A program made the position numbers and the translations under genes. Of a DNA stretch of 64,000 nt, positions 52,504 to 60,355 are shown one piece after another. Position 1 is the stretch's first letter. The number at the start of each line of letters is the position of its first letter. Origin of the DNA: AC-32 sp963717475 (GTDB taxonomy: Bacteria > Actinomycetota > Thermoleophilia > Gaiellales > Gaiellaceae); NCBI GenBank assembly GCA_963717475.1, contig OY970337.1, positions 2,108,001 to 2,172,000 of the forward strand, given 5' to 3'. The notes below the pieces were generated by a model that searched no databases, was not told where the DNA came from, and worked only from the letters and a program-made list of their open reading frames with translations.

Positions 52504-54087
52504 CTAGCGCCGCCGGCCGACGACGAGGCTGACCCTGGCGCCGTTCGCCAGGCGCCTCCCCGGTCGAGGCTTCTGCGAGAGGACTCTTCCGCGCTTCTTG
52601 AGCGGCGCGCGCTTGTACCTCACGCGGCCGACGCGGCAATGGGCCTTCCTGATCCTCATCCTCGCCTTCGGCAGCGGCTTGCCCACGACGTGCGGGACCA
52701 CGCAGGGCGGTACGAACGGCGGAGGTGGCGGAGCCGGCGGGCCGAGCTGCAAACGGGCCGCGGAGACCACGTAGTTCGCACCGTCGTAGCTCGACCCGGC
52801 CTGGACGAGCCGCTCGCTGGAGTCGACCTGCTGGATCGCGAGCGCCCAGCCGTAATCCGCCCCGCCCAGGATGTCGTACGTCCGCGTTCCGCCGTCGCCG
52901 AAGCCGGAGTCGAGCGAGCCGTCGTCGTTGTAGCGGGCCAGTGCGTATTTGATGTCGGCCGTGCTCGCGTCGAGGCCCCCGGCGATGACGCGGCCGTCCG
53001 CCCCGACGCTGAGAGCCGTGGAAATCACGTTCGCGTGAAATCTCGTTGTGACGATCCCACCTCTACCGAATCCAGCGTCCAGCGAGCCGTCGGCGTTGTA
53101 GCGCGCCAGCCGGAACTCGTGGGAGGTCCCGCTGTAGCTGCTGTCCCCGGTGACGACGATCTTTCCGGTTGGTAGCAGCGCAGCCGCTTCCGTCCATTGC
53201 TGGTTCGGCGCGGGTGTGACGACGACGCCGTGGTTGCCGAAGCTCGGGTCGAGCTGCCCGTCCGACAGGTAGCGGACGACCGAGAAGTCGACGGAGTTGT
53301 GGAGATCTGCGGTCGCGCCGACGACGATCCGGCCGTCACCCTGCAGCAGAACCGCCTTCCCCCAGTCCTGGTCGGACGGGTCGCCCAGGAGGGTGTCGAC
53401 CACGCCGGCCGACCCGAAGCTCGGGTCCGGATCGCCGTTCGGCAGCAAGCGCACGACGCTGATCCCACCTGTCGCCAGCAGCTCGCCGGCGCAGACGATC
53501 TTGCCGTCGGGCTGAACGGCCACCGCATACCCGGAGCCGTACTGCGCTCCGTACGTGCAGATCCCCGAGCCGCAGAAGCTCGTGTCGAGTGAGCCCGCCT
53601 CGGTGTAGCGCACGACCGAGAGCTCCTCGCCGTTCTGGCCGTACGACGTGCCCGCAACTACGAGTTTCCCGTCAGGCGTCAGCGCCGCCCCGAAGAGCCG
53701 GTCGGCGCCGTCCGGGCTGATGTTGATCGGCGTCCGGACGATTCCGCCGCTGCCGAAGGAGGGATCGAGAGTGCCGTTCTGGGTCAGGCGGATCGCCAGG
53801 AAGTCGCCCTGGTCGGCCGCGGGACGAGTCGGAAGCGGCGGCCCCGGCGGCGGGGCGGGCGGAGGCGGCGGCTGCTCGCTCACGTCTCCGGCGAGCAGGA
53901 TCTTTCCGTCGGCCTGAACGGCCGCCGCGTAGGCCTGCGCGTCCGAGCCGGCGAAGGCGATCCCGACGCGGCCACCCGTCCCGAAAGTCGAGTCGAGATC
54001 GCCTGGCGCACGCGGCGCATCCCCGGCGAGAGCAACAGTGGCCAAAATGCAGGCTGTTATCGCGGCGAGGCCGATCCGTAGCGCCAT
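52504..54087 (-). CDS. Secreted delta-60 repeat protein with C-terminal PASTA-like domain
   Basis: The 527-residue protein has a signal peptide (MALRIGLAAITACILATVAL) and about seven copies of the delta-60 repeat. Each has an L-D-x-x-F-G-x-x-G core such as LDPSFGSGGIVRT and LDAGFGRGGIVTT, alternating with PDGKIVVAG strands, and probably forms a beta propeller. A Pro-rich insert lies after the first repeat. The C-terminus VPHVVGKPLPKARMRIRKAH is PASTA-like, suggesting cell-wall attachment. ATG 54087 starts the signal peptide. It converges with the protease gene at a one-base gap. Confidence 0.85.
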   Translation of the reverse strand: MALRIGLAAITACILATVALAGDAPRAPGDLDSTFGTGGRVGIAFAGSDAQAYAAAVQADGKILLAGDVSEQPPPPPAPPPGPPLPTRPAADQGDFLAIRLTQNGTLDPSFGSGGIVRTPINISPDGADRLFGAALTPDGKLVVAGTSYGQNGEELSVVRYTEAGSLDTSFCGSGICTYGAQYGSGYAVAVQPDGKIVCAGELLATGGISVVRLLPNGDPDPSFGSAGVVDTLLGDPSDQDWGKAVLLQGDGRIVVGATADLHNSVDFSVVRYLSDGQLDPSFGNHGVVVTPAPNQQWTEAAALLPTGKIVVTGDSSYSGTSHEFRLARYNADGSLDAGFGRGGIVTTRFHANVISTALSVGADGRVIAGGLDASTADIKYALARYNDDGSLDSGFGDGGTRTYDILGGADYGWALAIQQVDSSERLVQAGSSYDGANYVVSAARLQLGPPAPPPPPFVPPCVVPHVVGKPLPKARMRIRKAHCRVGRVRYKRAPLKKRGRVLSQKPRPGRRLANGARVSLVVGRRR

Positions 54088-54134
54088 GCCGACCGACCCT
54101 ACTCCTGCGGATCGCGCCGACCAAGCCCGCGGCC

Positions 54135-54162
54135 TCGACAACATCCGCAGCTTCGACTAATC
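54135..54162 (+). promoter_or_regulatory. Candidate promoter of the glnII operon
   Basis: TCGACA (54135-54140, five of six to the -35 consensus) is followed 15-16 bases later by ACTAAT/CTAATC (54156-54162). The predicted start is near 54168-54170, directly before the first leader hairpin at 54172. The spacing is slightly short, so confidence is moderate. Confidence 0.4.
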
Positions 54163-54171
54163 TGCTGCGCA

Positions 54172-54239
54172 GTGCTCGCCGCGGAAGGCGGGCACGGAGG
54201 CATTGGGGCCTCACGACTTCGGAGTCGTGGGCCCTTTTT
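54172..54239 (+). promoter_or_regulatory. glnII leader: two hexaloop hairpins and an overlapping terminator (ANTAR-type antiterminator)
   Basis: Hairpin 1 is a 9-bp stem 54172-54180/54187-54195 with six-base loop GCGGAA. Hairpin 2 is a 5-bp stem GAGGC/GCCTC (54197-54201/54208-54212) with six-base loop ATTGGG, having A at position 1 and G at position 4. The terminator stem 54210-54218/54223-54231 has a TCGG loop and can extend with GGG 54206-54208 to CCC 54232-54234. It is followed by TTTTTCTTT. It shares 54205-54212 with hairpin 2, so the two exclude each other. This matches the RNA element bound by ANTAR regulators. Confidence 0.75.
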
Positions 54240-54266
54240 CTTTGGTCCGACAGAAGGAGGAGGCAA

Positions 54267-55310
54267 GTGAAGTACAAGCTCGAGTACATCTGGCTGGACG
54301 GCTACGAGCCCGTTCCGAACCTGCGCAGCAAGACGAAGATCGTCGACTTCGAGACGGAGCCGACTCTCGACCAGCTGCCGCTGTGGAACTTCGACGGCAG
54401 CTCGACGCGCCAGGCGGACGGCTCGAGCTCGGACTGCTTCCTCCGTCCGGTTGCGCTCTTCCCCGACCCGGCGCGAAACCACGGGCGCCTCGTCATGTGC
54501 GAGGTGCTCCTGCCGGACGGGTCGCCGCATCCGTCGAACAGCCGCGCCGCGATCTCGGACGACCCAGACGCCTGGTTCGGCTTCGAGCAGGAGTACTTCC
54601 TCTACAAGGACGGCGCCCCGCTCGGGTTCCCGAAGGAGGGCTTCCCGCCGCCGCAGGGCGAGTACTACACGGGCGTCGGCTTCAAGAACGTCGGGGACGT
54701 CGCTCGGCAGATCGTCGACGAGCACATCGACCTCTGCGTCGAAGCCGGCATCGCGATCGAGGGCGTCAACGCCGAGGTCGCGAAGGGCCAGTGGGAGTTC
54801 CAGATCTTCGGGCAGGGCGCCAGGCGCGCCGCCGACGAGCTCTGGATCGCGCGGTACCTGATGGTCCGCCTCTGCGAGCGGTACGGCGTCGACGTCAACT
54901 TCCATCCGAAGCCGCTCGGCGCGGAGGTCGACTGGAACGGCTCCGGGCTGCACACGAACTTCTCGACGAAGCACATGCGCGAGGTCGGCGGCGAGGAGTA
55001 CTTCGCGGCGCTGATGGGAGCGTTCTCGGAGGCGCGTGACGAGCACATCGCCTGCTACGGGCCCGAGAACCACCTCCGCCTGACCGGCCTCCACGAGACG
55101 GCGGCGATCGACGAGTTCACGCACGGCGTCGCGGACCGCGGCGCGTCGGTCCGTATCCCGCACAGCTTCGTCAACGACGGACACCGCGGTTACCTCGAGG
55201 ATCGCCGGCCGAACTCGATGGCCGACCCGTACCGCATTACCGGCCGAATCGTGCAGACGATTCAGTCGGTCACCGCTCAGGCGCTGATCGAGGACGCGTT
55301 CGCGGCATAG
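54267..55310 (+). CDS. glnII: Glutamine synthetase type II (GSII, eukaryotic-like)
   Basis: The 347-residue enzyme belongs to the short GSII family. It has KYKLEYIWLDGYEPVPNLRS, LPLWNFDGSSTRQADG, FGFEQEYFLYKDGAPLGFP, GPENHLRLTGLHETAAID, and the end RGYLEDRRPNSMADPYRITG. It is a second route, besides glnA, for ammonia assimilation. GTG 54267 follows GGAGGAGG (54256-54263). Translation comes after the terminator-bearing leader, and downstream genes encode a PII protein and an ammonium channel, so the operon is devoted to nitrogen supply. Confidence 0.95.
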   Translation: MKYKLEYIWLDGYEPVPNLRSKTKIVDFETEPTLDQLPLWNFDGSSTRQADGSSSDCFLRPVALFPDPARNHGRLVMCEVLLPDGSPHPSNSRAAISDDPDAWFGFEQEYFLYKDGAPLGFPKEGFPPPQGEYYTGVGFKNVGDVARQIVDEHIDLCVEAGIAIEGVNAEVAKGQWEFQIFGQGARRAADELWIARYLMVRLCERYGVDVNFHPKPLGAEVDWNGSGLHTNFSTKHMREVGGEEYFAALMGAFSEARDEHIACYGPENHLRLTGLHETAAIDEFTHGVADRGASVRIPHSFVNDGHRGYLEDRRPNSMADPYRITGRIVQTIQSVTAQALIEDAFAA

Positions 55311-55315
55311 CCACT

Positions 55316-55801
55316 GTGGTCGTGCGCGACCTCCGAGCTGATGACTGGCCGGAGGTCGCGCGCATCTACCGCGAGGGGATCGAGACGGGCAACGCGACCT
55401 TCGAGACCGAGGTGCCGTCCTGGGAGGAGTGGGACGCGTCGCACCTCGCAGCCCACCGGTTCGTGGCCGAGCGCGACGGGCGGGTCGTCGGGTGGGTCGC
55501 GCTTCTGCCGGTCTCGTCGCGTGAGTGCTACTCGGGCGTGGCCGAGGTCAGCGCGTACGTGAGCGAAGAAGCGCGCTCGCAGGGTGTGGGGCGCGAGCTG
55601 CTCGCGGCCGCGATCGAGAGCGCTGAGCGAGGTGGGATCTGGACGCTGCAGACGAGCGTCTTCCCGGAGAACGAGGCGAGCCTGCGGCTGCTACGGCGCT
55701 TCGGCTTCCGCGAGGTCGGCAGGCGCGAGCGGATCGGCCGCCTGCACGGCATCTGGCGCGACACGGTTCTGGTCGAACGGCGAAGCGAGGTGATCTCATG
55801 A
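55316..55801 (+). CDS. GNAT acetyltransferase, phosphinothricin N-acetyltransferase-like
   Basis: The 161-residue protein is of the Pat/Bar type: VRDLRADDWPEVARIYREGI, TGNATFETEVPSWEEWD, EVSAYVSEEARSQGVGRELL (acetyl-CoA loop) and NEASLRLLRRFGFREVGRRE. Pat-type enzymes acetylate glutamate analogues that inhibit glutamine synthetase, or methionine sulfoximine-like compounds. Its place five bases after glnII suggests protection of glutamine synthetase or acetylation of a glutamate-like metabolite (inference). It overlaps the PII gene (ATGA). Confidence 0.87.
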   Translation: MVVRDLRADDWPEVARIYREGIETGNATFETEVPSWEEWDASHLAAHRFVAERDGRVVGWVALLPVSSRECYSGVAEVSAYVSEEARSQGVGRELLAAAIESAERGGIWTLQTSVFPENEASLRLLRRFGFREVGRRERIGRLHGIWRDTVLVERRSEVIS

Positions 55802-56142
55802 CGAAGGTCGAAGCGGTCGTCCTGCGGGAGCGCGTCGAGATCGTGATCGACGCGGTCGAGGAGCAGACCGGCCACGTCGGCGTGACGGTCGTCGAGGCGG
55901 TCGGGCACGGACGCGAGCGCGGGATCACGCACGAGTACCGCGGGCGAGTGTTCGAGTCGCGCTTCCTGCCGAAGGCGCTCCTGACCTTCATCGTCGAGGA
56001 CGCGCTCGCCGAGGCCGCAGCCGAGACGATCGCCGACGCGGCCCGCTCCGGAAACGACTGCGGCGACGGGCTCGTCTGGACGACCCGCGTCGAGCACGTC
56101 ACGCACAACCGCACCGGGAAGCCGTTGGAGGAGGCCGCATGA
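55798..56142 (+). CDS. glnK: PII-family nitrogen regulatory protein (GlnB/GlnK type, divergent)
   Basis: The 114 residues align with PII by eye: start MTKVEAVVLRERVEIVIDAV, VGVTVVEAVGHGRERG leading into the T-loop, RGRVFESRFLPKALLTFIVE, and the B-loop SGNDCGDGLVW. It closes with VEHVTHNRTG. The T-loop Tyr equivalent to Tyr51 appears to be Phe (YRGRVF), so uridylylation at that site is unlikely. The B-loop carries one extra residue and a Cys. It is expected to sense 2-oxoglutarate and ATP/ADP and to gate the AmtB encoded next, with which it overlaps by four bases. Confidence 0.85.
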   Translation: MTKVEAVVLRERVEIVIDAVEEQTGHVGVTVVEAVGHGRERGITHEYRGRVFESRFLPKALLTFIVEDALAEAAAETIADAARSGNDCGDGLVWTTRVEHVTHNRTGKPLEEAA

Positions 56143-57525
56143 GCAACTCAGACCTCCTGATCGCAGCGAACACCACCTGGGTCGTCGTCGCGGCGATCCT
56201 CGTGATGTTCATGCAGGCCGGCTTCGCGTTCCTCGAGGCGGGCCTGACGCGGATGAAGAACGCCGCGCACATCGCCGGCAAGAACGTCCTCATCTTCGGC
56301 GTCTGCTCGCTCGTCTACTGGGCGGTCGGCTTCGGGATCGCGTTCGGCGACGGCAACGCGGTCTTCGGCACGAGTGGCTTCGCGCCGTCCGTCGACTCGC
56401 TCCTCGCGGTGGGCAAGGCGCCGTACTCGTTCTTCACGACCGTCCCGGGGGCCGCCGGCTACATGTTCGAGGTCGTCTTCGCGGGTGTCTCGCTCGCGAT
56501 CGTCTGGGGCGCGATGGCCGAGCGCGCGAAGCTCTGGGTCTATTTCGTCTTCGGCGCCCTCTTCACGGTCATCTACTCGATCACGTCGCACTGGGTCTGG
56601 GGCGGCGGCTGGCTGTTCGGGCTCGGGATGCAGGACTTCGCCGGCTCGACGGTCGTCCACTACCAGGGCGCCCTGGCCGCGCTCGCCGGCGCGTTGCTCC
56701 TAGGCCCGCGAATCGGCAAGTTCGACGGCAAGCGCGGGAACGCGATCCCCGGCCACAACATCCCGTACGCCGTCCTCGGGACGATCATCCTCTGGTTCGG
56801 CTGGTTCGGGTTCAATCCGGGCTCGACGCTCGGCGTCGTGACCGGGAACCGGGTCGGCTTCTTCGCCTACGTCGCGCTGACCACGAACCTCGCTGCGGCC
56901 GCAGGCGCGGTCAGCGGCGCGATCACAGCCTGGCTCGTGCTGCGCAAGCCGGACATCTCGATGATGCTGAACGGCGTCCTCGCAGCGCTGGTCGCCGTTA
57001 CCGCGGCGTCCGGGTTCGTGGCGCCCTGGGCCGCGGTCGTGATCGGGCTCGTCTCGGGCGTGATCGCGGTGGTCGGCGTGCTCGGCGGTCGAGCGGATCG
57101 GGATCGACGACCCGATCGGCGCGGTCGCCGTACACGGCGTGTCGGGCGTCTGGGGCACGATCGCCACCGGCCTCTTCGCCGTCCCCGCGCTGGCCGCGAC
57201 GCTGAACACGGGCAGCGGCGGCTTCGTCTACACCGGCTCGCTGCACCAGGTCTGGATCCAGCTGATCGGCCTCGCCGCGGTCGGCGCGTTCACGTTCAGC
57301 GCCTCCTTCGGCTGCCTCTGGACGATGAAGCGCCTCTGGGGCATCCGTGTCGAGGAAGAGACCGAGACCGCCGGCCTCGACGTCTCCGAGCATGGCATGT
57401 GGGGTTACCCGGAGTTCTACATCCCCGTCCCCGGCGGCTACGGCACCGAGGCGCACGGTCATTTGCTCGGCCACGGCCACACGCATCGTCCGCCCGCCAA
57501 GCCAGAGTTGGAGGAAGCCGCATGA
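56139..57525 (+). CDS. amtB: Ammonium transporter AmtB, one frame shift, His-rich tail
   Basis: The first frame has WVVVAAILVMFMQAGFAFLE, GLTRMKNAAHIAGKNVLIFG, DFAGSTVVHYQGALAALAGA (first channel His) and TIILWFGWFGFNPGSTLGVV. Near 57085-57090 one extra base moves the frame. It continues ERIGIDDPIGAVAVHG (second channel His), GVWGTIATGLFA and FSASFGCLWTMKRLWGIRVE. It ends in a His-rich tail (GTEAHGHLLGHGHTHRPPAK). Joined length is about 460 residues with 11 helices. It conducts ammonia and is gated by the adjacent PII protein. Confidence 0.92.
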
Positions 57526-57662
57526 CGAAAGACACCTGCACGTGCGAGAAGCCGGTCCTGCGTGAGAGCTCCGACCAGAAGGGCTCGAGCCAGAGCTGGT
57601 GCGGACGCTGCAAGAAACCGCTCACGCTGCGCCTGGCGCAGTTCCGTAGCGCGTTCGCCTGA
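57522..57662 (+). CDS. Small Cys-rich (possible zinc-ribbon) protein of the amt operon
   Basis: ATG 57522 overlaps the amtB stop (ATGA). The 46-residue product has a CTC pair near the N-terminus and CGRC about 19 residues later (CTCEKPVL, WCGRCKKPL), enough for a small zinc ribbon. The end is LTLRLAQFRSAFA. Tight coupling to amtB and PII makes a regulatory or structural role with them possible. No family is recognised. Confidence 0.65.
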   Translation: MTKDTCTCEKPVLRESSDQKGSSQSWCGRCKKPLTLRLAQFRSAFA

Positions 57663-57702
57663 ACATCGCTGCAGTTGCATCCTTGGGCGGCGCTCTTTCG
57701 AT

Positions 57703-58188
57703 CTAGCTGTAGCCGACGGCCTTCAGTTTGGCCAGCGCCCGATCGATCATCCCTGCTCCTTTGGCGTCTCCAAGTCTCCGCTGCAGATATGCGCCAATTG
57801 CCGCCTTCTTCCGCGGAAGGTGACTCGCGGCGTACCTCAGTTCAGCGCCGAAAACAATCTCTCCCCGAGCCAGTAGCGCGTTCGCCCTGGACACTCTCGC
57901 AGGGGCCCTAGCAGTGCGGAACGACTCCCCCAGTTGCGTCTCTGTATCGGCCCATGCGTTGATCAGCGCCTTTACGTGCGCGCGCGTGGCCTTGGGCGTT
58001 AGACCCTCCTCCGCCGCTCCCTCTGCCTTCGTGACTCGCGCATTCGCTCGGTTGAGCATCGCTAGGTACTGGGCCTTTGTGAGAGTCGCTGAAGCCTGAG
58101 TCCCGGACGTGCTTCGCGAGCTCGTGCTGCCGCAGCCACCGACCACGAGCAAAAGCGCGGCAAGCGCGACTCCATGCAAGGCGCGCAT
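57703..58188 (-). CDS. Small lipoprotein of unknown function
   Basis: The 161-residue protein has a lipoprotein signal MRALHGVALAALLLVVGGC, a Ser/Thr-rich spacer, and an all-helical body: LTKAQYLAMLNRANARVTKA, ALINAWADTETQLGESFRTA, ALLARGEIVFGAELRYAASH, AAIGAYLQRRLGDAKGAG. It resembles other envelope lipoproteins of unknown role, including in style the one at 32689. ATG 58188 was preferred over one three codons earlier. It ends 40 bases from the plus-strand nitrogen operon. Confidence 0.7.
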   Translation of the reverse strand: MRALHGVALAALLLVVGGCGSTSSRSTSGTQASATLTKAQYLAMLNRANARVTKAEGAAEEGLTPKATRAHVKALINAWADTETQLGESFRTARAPARVSRANALLARGEIVFGAELRYAASHLPRKKAAIGAYLQRRLGDAKGAGMIDRALAKLKAVGYS

Positions 58189-58218
58189 CACATACATCCG
58201 AGTCCCCAGCGCGTTTGC

Positions 58219-58329
58219 CTAACGGCGCTTGAACGTAACGGTGACGGTGCGCGTGACGTCGTCGGTGACGGTCGTGCCGCTCTCGGACAAAGCCAGAAAC
58301 CCGATGAGCGTCAGGCGGATTCTTCCCAC
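58219..58329 (-). CDS. Short fragment resembling the tail of a SIMPL-like protein
   Basis: A 36-residue frame from GTG 58329 ends DDVTRTVTVTFKRR. The SIMPL protein at 59060 ends TQTVQETVTVTFSLS, so the closing strand is similar. No signal peptide or body domain precedes it. It may be the remnant of a duplicated SIMPL-type gene or a chance frame. Confidence 0.3.
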   Translation of the reverse strand: MGRIRLTLIGFLALSESGTTVTDDVTRTVTVTFKRR

Positions 58330-58347
58330 TGCGAAGAATCATCGCAC

Positions 58348-59073
58348 GTGCAAACTCCGTTAGCTTCCGCGGAGCCTTGCGGTACCAGTTCGTCGACTGC
58401 CGCTGGGAGCTCGGCACGCCAGATGAGCGGACGGGAGCTCTATTTCGCCGGACACATCCCCGGCGCGTCGTTCCTCGACGTCGACACGGATCTGAGCGCG
58501 CCGCCCGGCGAGCGCGGACGTCACCCGCTGCCGGACGCGCACGACTTCGCGCGAGCGGCCTCGCGCGCCGGGATCGGCTACGGCGTCTTCGTCGTCGCCT
58601 ACGGGAACATGGGCGGGCCCGAGCGGCTCTGGTGGCTGCTGCGCCACTTTGGCCACGACGACTGCGCAGTGATCGACCTCGAGGCCTGGCACGGGCCGCT
58701 CCGCGCCGGCGAGGAGGAGATCGAGCCCGGCGACTTCGACCCGCTTCCGCGCGAGGGCGACACGATCGAGGCGGACGATCTCGCCCGGCGGCTCGACGAG
58801 CTCGTGATCGTCGACGCGCGCCTGCCCGACCGGTTTCGCGGCGAGGAGAACCCGGTCGACAAGGTGCCGGGCCGCATCCCCGGCGCCCGCAACGCGCCCT
58901 GGAGCGACCCGCTGCCCGACCTCCCGGACGGCGAGCTCGTGGCCTACTGCGGCTCGGGCGTCACCGCCTGCGTCGTGCTGCACCGCCTCTGGCTCCAGGG
59001 GCGCGAGGGCAAGCTCTACCCCGGCTCCTGGAGCGAGTGGGAACAGAACGACTTGCCGGTCACGAGAGGCTGA
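58348..59073 (+). CDS. Rhodanese-type sulfurtransferase (two-domain), N-terminus frame-shifted
   Basis: The N-terminal part begins VQTPLASAE in one frame. LRYQFVDCRWELGTP (about 58370-58415) is in a neighbouring frame, and GRELYFAGHIPGASFLDVDT onward returns to the first, so two compensating indels are present. The inactive first rhodanese half includes YGNMGGPERLWWLLRHFGHD. The active second half carries IPGARNAPW and the catalytic loop VAYCGSGVTACVVLHRL, the CGSGVTA form of thiosulfate sulfurtransferases. It moves sulfane sulfur to a thiol or cyanide acceptor. Joined length is about 240 residues. Confidence 0.83.
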   Translation: MQTPLASAEPCGTSSSTAAGSSARQMSGRELYFAGHIPGASFLDVDTDLSAPPGERGRHPLPDAHDFARAASRAGIGYGVFVVAYGNMGGPERLWWLLRHFGHDDCAVIDLEAWHGPLRAGEEEIEPGDFDPLPREGDTIEADDLARRLDELVIVDARLPDRFRGEENPVDKVPGRIPGARNAPWSDPLPDLPDGELVAYCGSGVTACVVLHRLWLQGREGKLYPGSWSEWEQNDLPVTRG

Positions 59074-59764
59074 AGGTGACCGTCACCGTCTCCTGCACCG
59101 TCTGCGTGCCGGGCTCGATCGGCGTGCTCGCCTGGTCGACTGCCCGGTAGGCGAGCGGCACGGGCTGCGGAGCCTCCGAGCCCTCCACGATCCGCTGTGC
59201 CGAGCCGAGATCGGCGCCGGCCTCGCGCGCAAGAGCCGTCGCCTTGCCACGGGCCTCCGCGAACGCCGAGCGCAGCGCTTCCTGCTGCAGATCCGCGTTG
59301 CTCGAGCGGTCGAACGAAGGCCCGGAGGTCTCGTTCGCGCCCGCGGCGACTGCTGCGTCGACCGCCTTCCCGGCGAGCGAGAGCTCGTGCACGGTCACGG
59401 AGATGCTGCTGCTCGCGCTGAAGCCGTCGGGCGCGCCCGTGTCGGTGGTGCGCGGATAGACCGACACGTCCTGCGTCTGCAGCTCGTCCTTTGCCAGGCC
59501 GAGACGCCGCAGAGCTGCGATCACGCGGCGCATCTGCTGCGCGTTTGCGGCGCTCGCGGCCTGCGCGGTCGCGCCGTCGGTCTCGACGCCGAAGCTGAAC
59601 TGCGCCGTGTCTGGCTTGGCGCGGACCGTCCCCGTGCCGCTGACGGTGATCGTGCGCCCGCTCACGGACGGGGAGCCCTGCGCGGCGCCCGGCCGGCCCA
59701 CGCCGGCGAAGGCGACGCCCAGGCCGAGCGCCGCGGCCAGAGCCGCAATCGAAGCGATCTTCAT
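59060..59764 (-). CDS. Secreted SIMPL-domain protein
   Basis: The 234-residue protein has a signal peptide (MKIASIAALAAALGLGVAFA). The SIMPL fold pattern is RTITVSGTGTVRAKPDTAQF, FSVSVETDG-like strand FSFGVETDG, LQTQDVSVYPRTTD and ISVTVHELSLAGKAVDAAVA, with DRSSNADLQQEALRSAFAEA. These periplasmic or exported proteins form oligomers of uncertain function, often under stress control. The end overlaps the convergent sulfurtransferase by 14 bases. Confidence 0.87.
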   Translation of the reverse strand: MKIASIAALAAALGLGVAFAGVGRPGAAQGSPSVSGRTITVSGTGTVRAKPDTAQFSFGVETDGATAQAASAANAQQMRRVIAALRRLGLAKDELQTQDVSVYPRTTDTGAPDGFSASSSISVTVHELSLAGKAVDAAVAAGANETSGPSFDRSSNADLQQEALRSAFAEARGKATALAREAGADLGSAQRIVEGSEAPQPVPLAYRAVDQASTPIEPGTQTVQETVTVTFSLS

Positions 59765-59817
59765 CGTGTCCTCCCGTTTCGGATACGGCGTGCATACGCC
59801 GCCGGGAGGGCGCTAGG

Positions 59818-60345
59818 TCACGCGGTGGCTGCGGATGACTCGCCGCTGAGCCCGCGCAGGTAGGGCTGCCAGCCGTTCGGGATCCGCGGTGTCGCGAGGT
59901 GAATGAAGAGCACCGGCGCCGGGGGCCGAGGCTTCGCGCGCAGGGCCATCGAGACCTCCTCCGGAAGCCGGTTTCCCTTCTTCATGTTGCACGGCGCGCA
60001 CGAAGTGACGACGTTCTCCCAGACCGACTCGCCCCCACGGCTCCGCGGAACCACGTGGTCGAGCGTCAGCCGCCCGCTGGTGGTCCCGCAGTAGACGCAG
60101 CGCCAGCCGTCGCGGGCGAACAGGGCGCGCCGCGAGATCTTCCGCTGCAGCGTCCGCGGCACGCGGACGTACTGGACGAGCCGGATCACGTGTGGGCGCG
60201 GGAAGACGGTTGTCGAGGATCTGAGGGGGTCGTCCAGCTCCTCGATCACCTCGGCCTTGCCCTTGAACACGAGCACGTGAGCACGCCGAACGGTGGTCAC
60301 GTTCAGTGGCTCGTAGCTTGCGTTCAGGACGAGAACCTGCTGCAC
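59818..60345 (-). CDS. HNH endonuclease family protein
   Basis: The 175-residue protein has MQQVLVLNASYEPLNVTTVR at the start and KISRRALFARDGWRCVYCGT. The HNH core is RLTLDHVVPRSRGGESVWEN with SCAPCNMKKGNR. The CxxC pair and second CxxC bind structural zinc; His-Asn-His coordinates the catalytic metal. It is the stand-alone type widespread in bacteria, whose role is not settled. It is the distal member of a minus-strand unit with the next two genes. Confidence 0.9.
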   Translation of the reverse strand: MQQVLVLNASYEPLNVTTVRRAHVLVFKGKAEVIEELDDPLRSSTTVFPRPHVIRLVQYVRVPRTLQRKISRRALFARDGWRCVYCGTTSGRLTLDHVVPRSRGGESVWENVVTSCAPCNMKKGNRLPEEVSMALRAKPRPPAPVLFIHLATPRIPNGWQPYLRGLSGESSAATA

Positions 60346-60355
60346 GCCGAAAACT

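Noticed and set aside
54172..54239. glnII leader as a glutamine riboswitch (glnA/DP motif)
   Set aside because: I could not find the conserved junction sequences of those motifs; the tandem hexaloop plus terminator arrangement fits ANTAR antitermination better.
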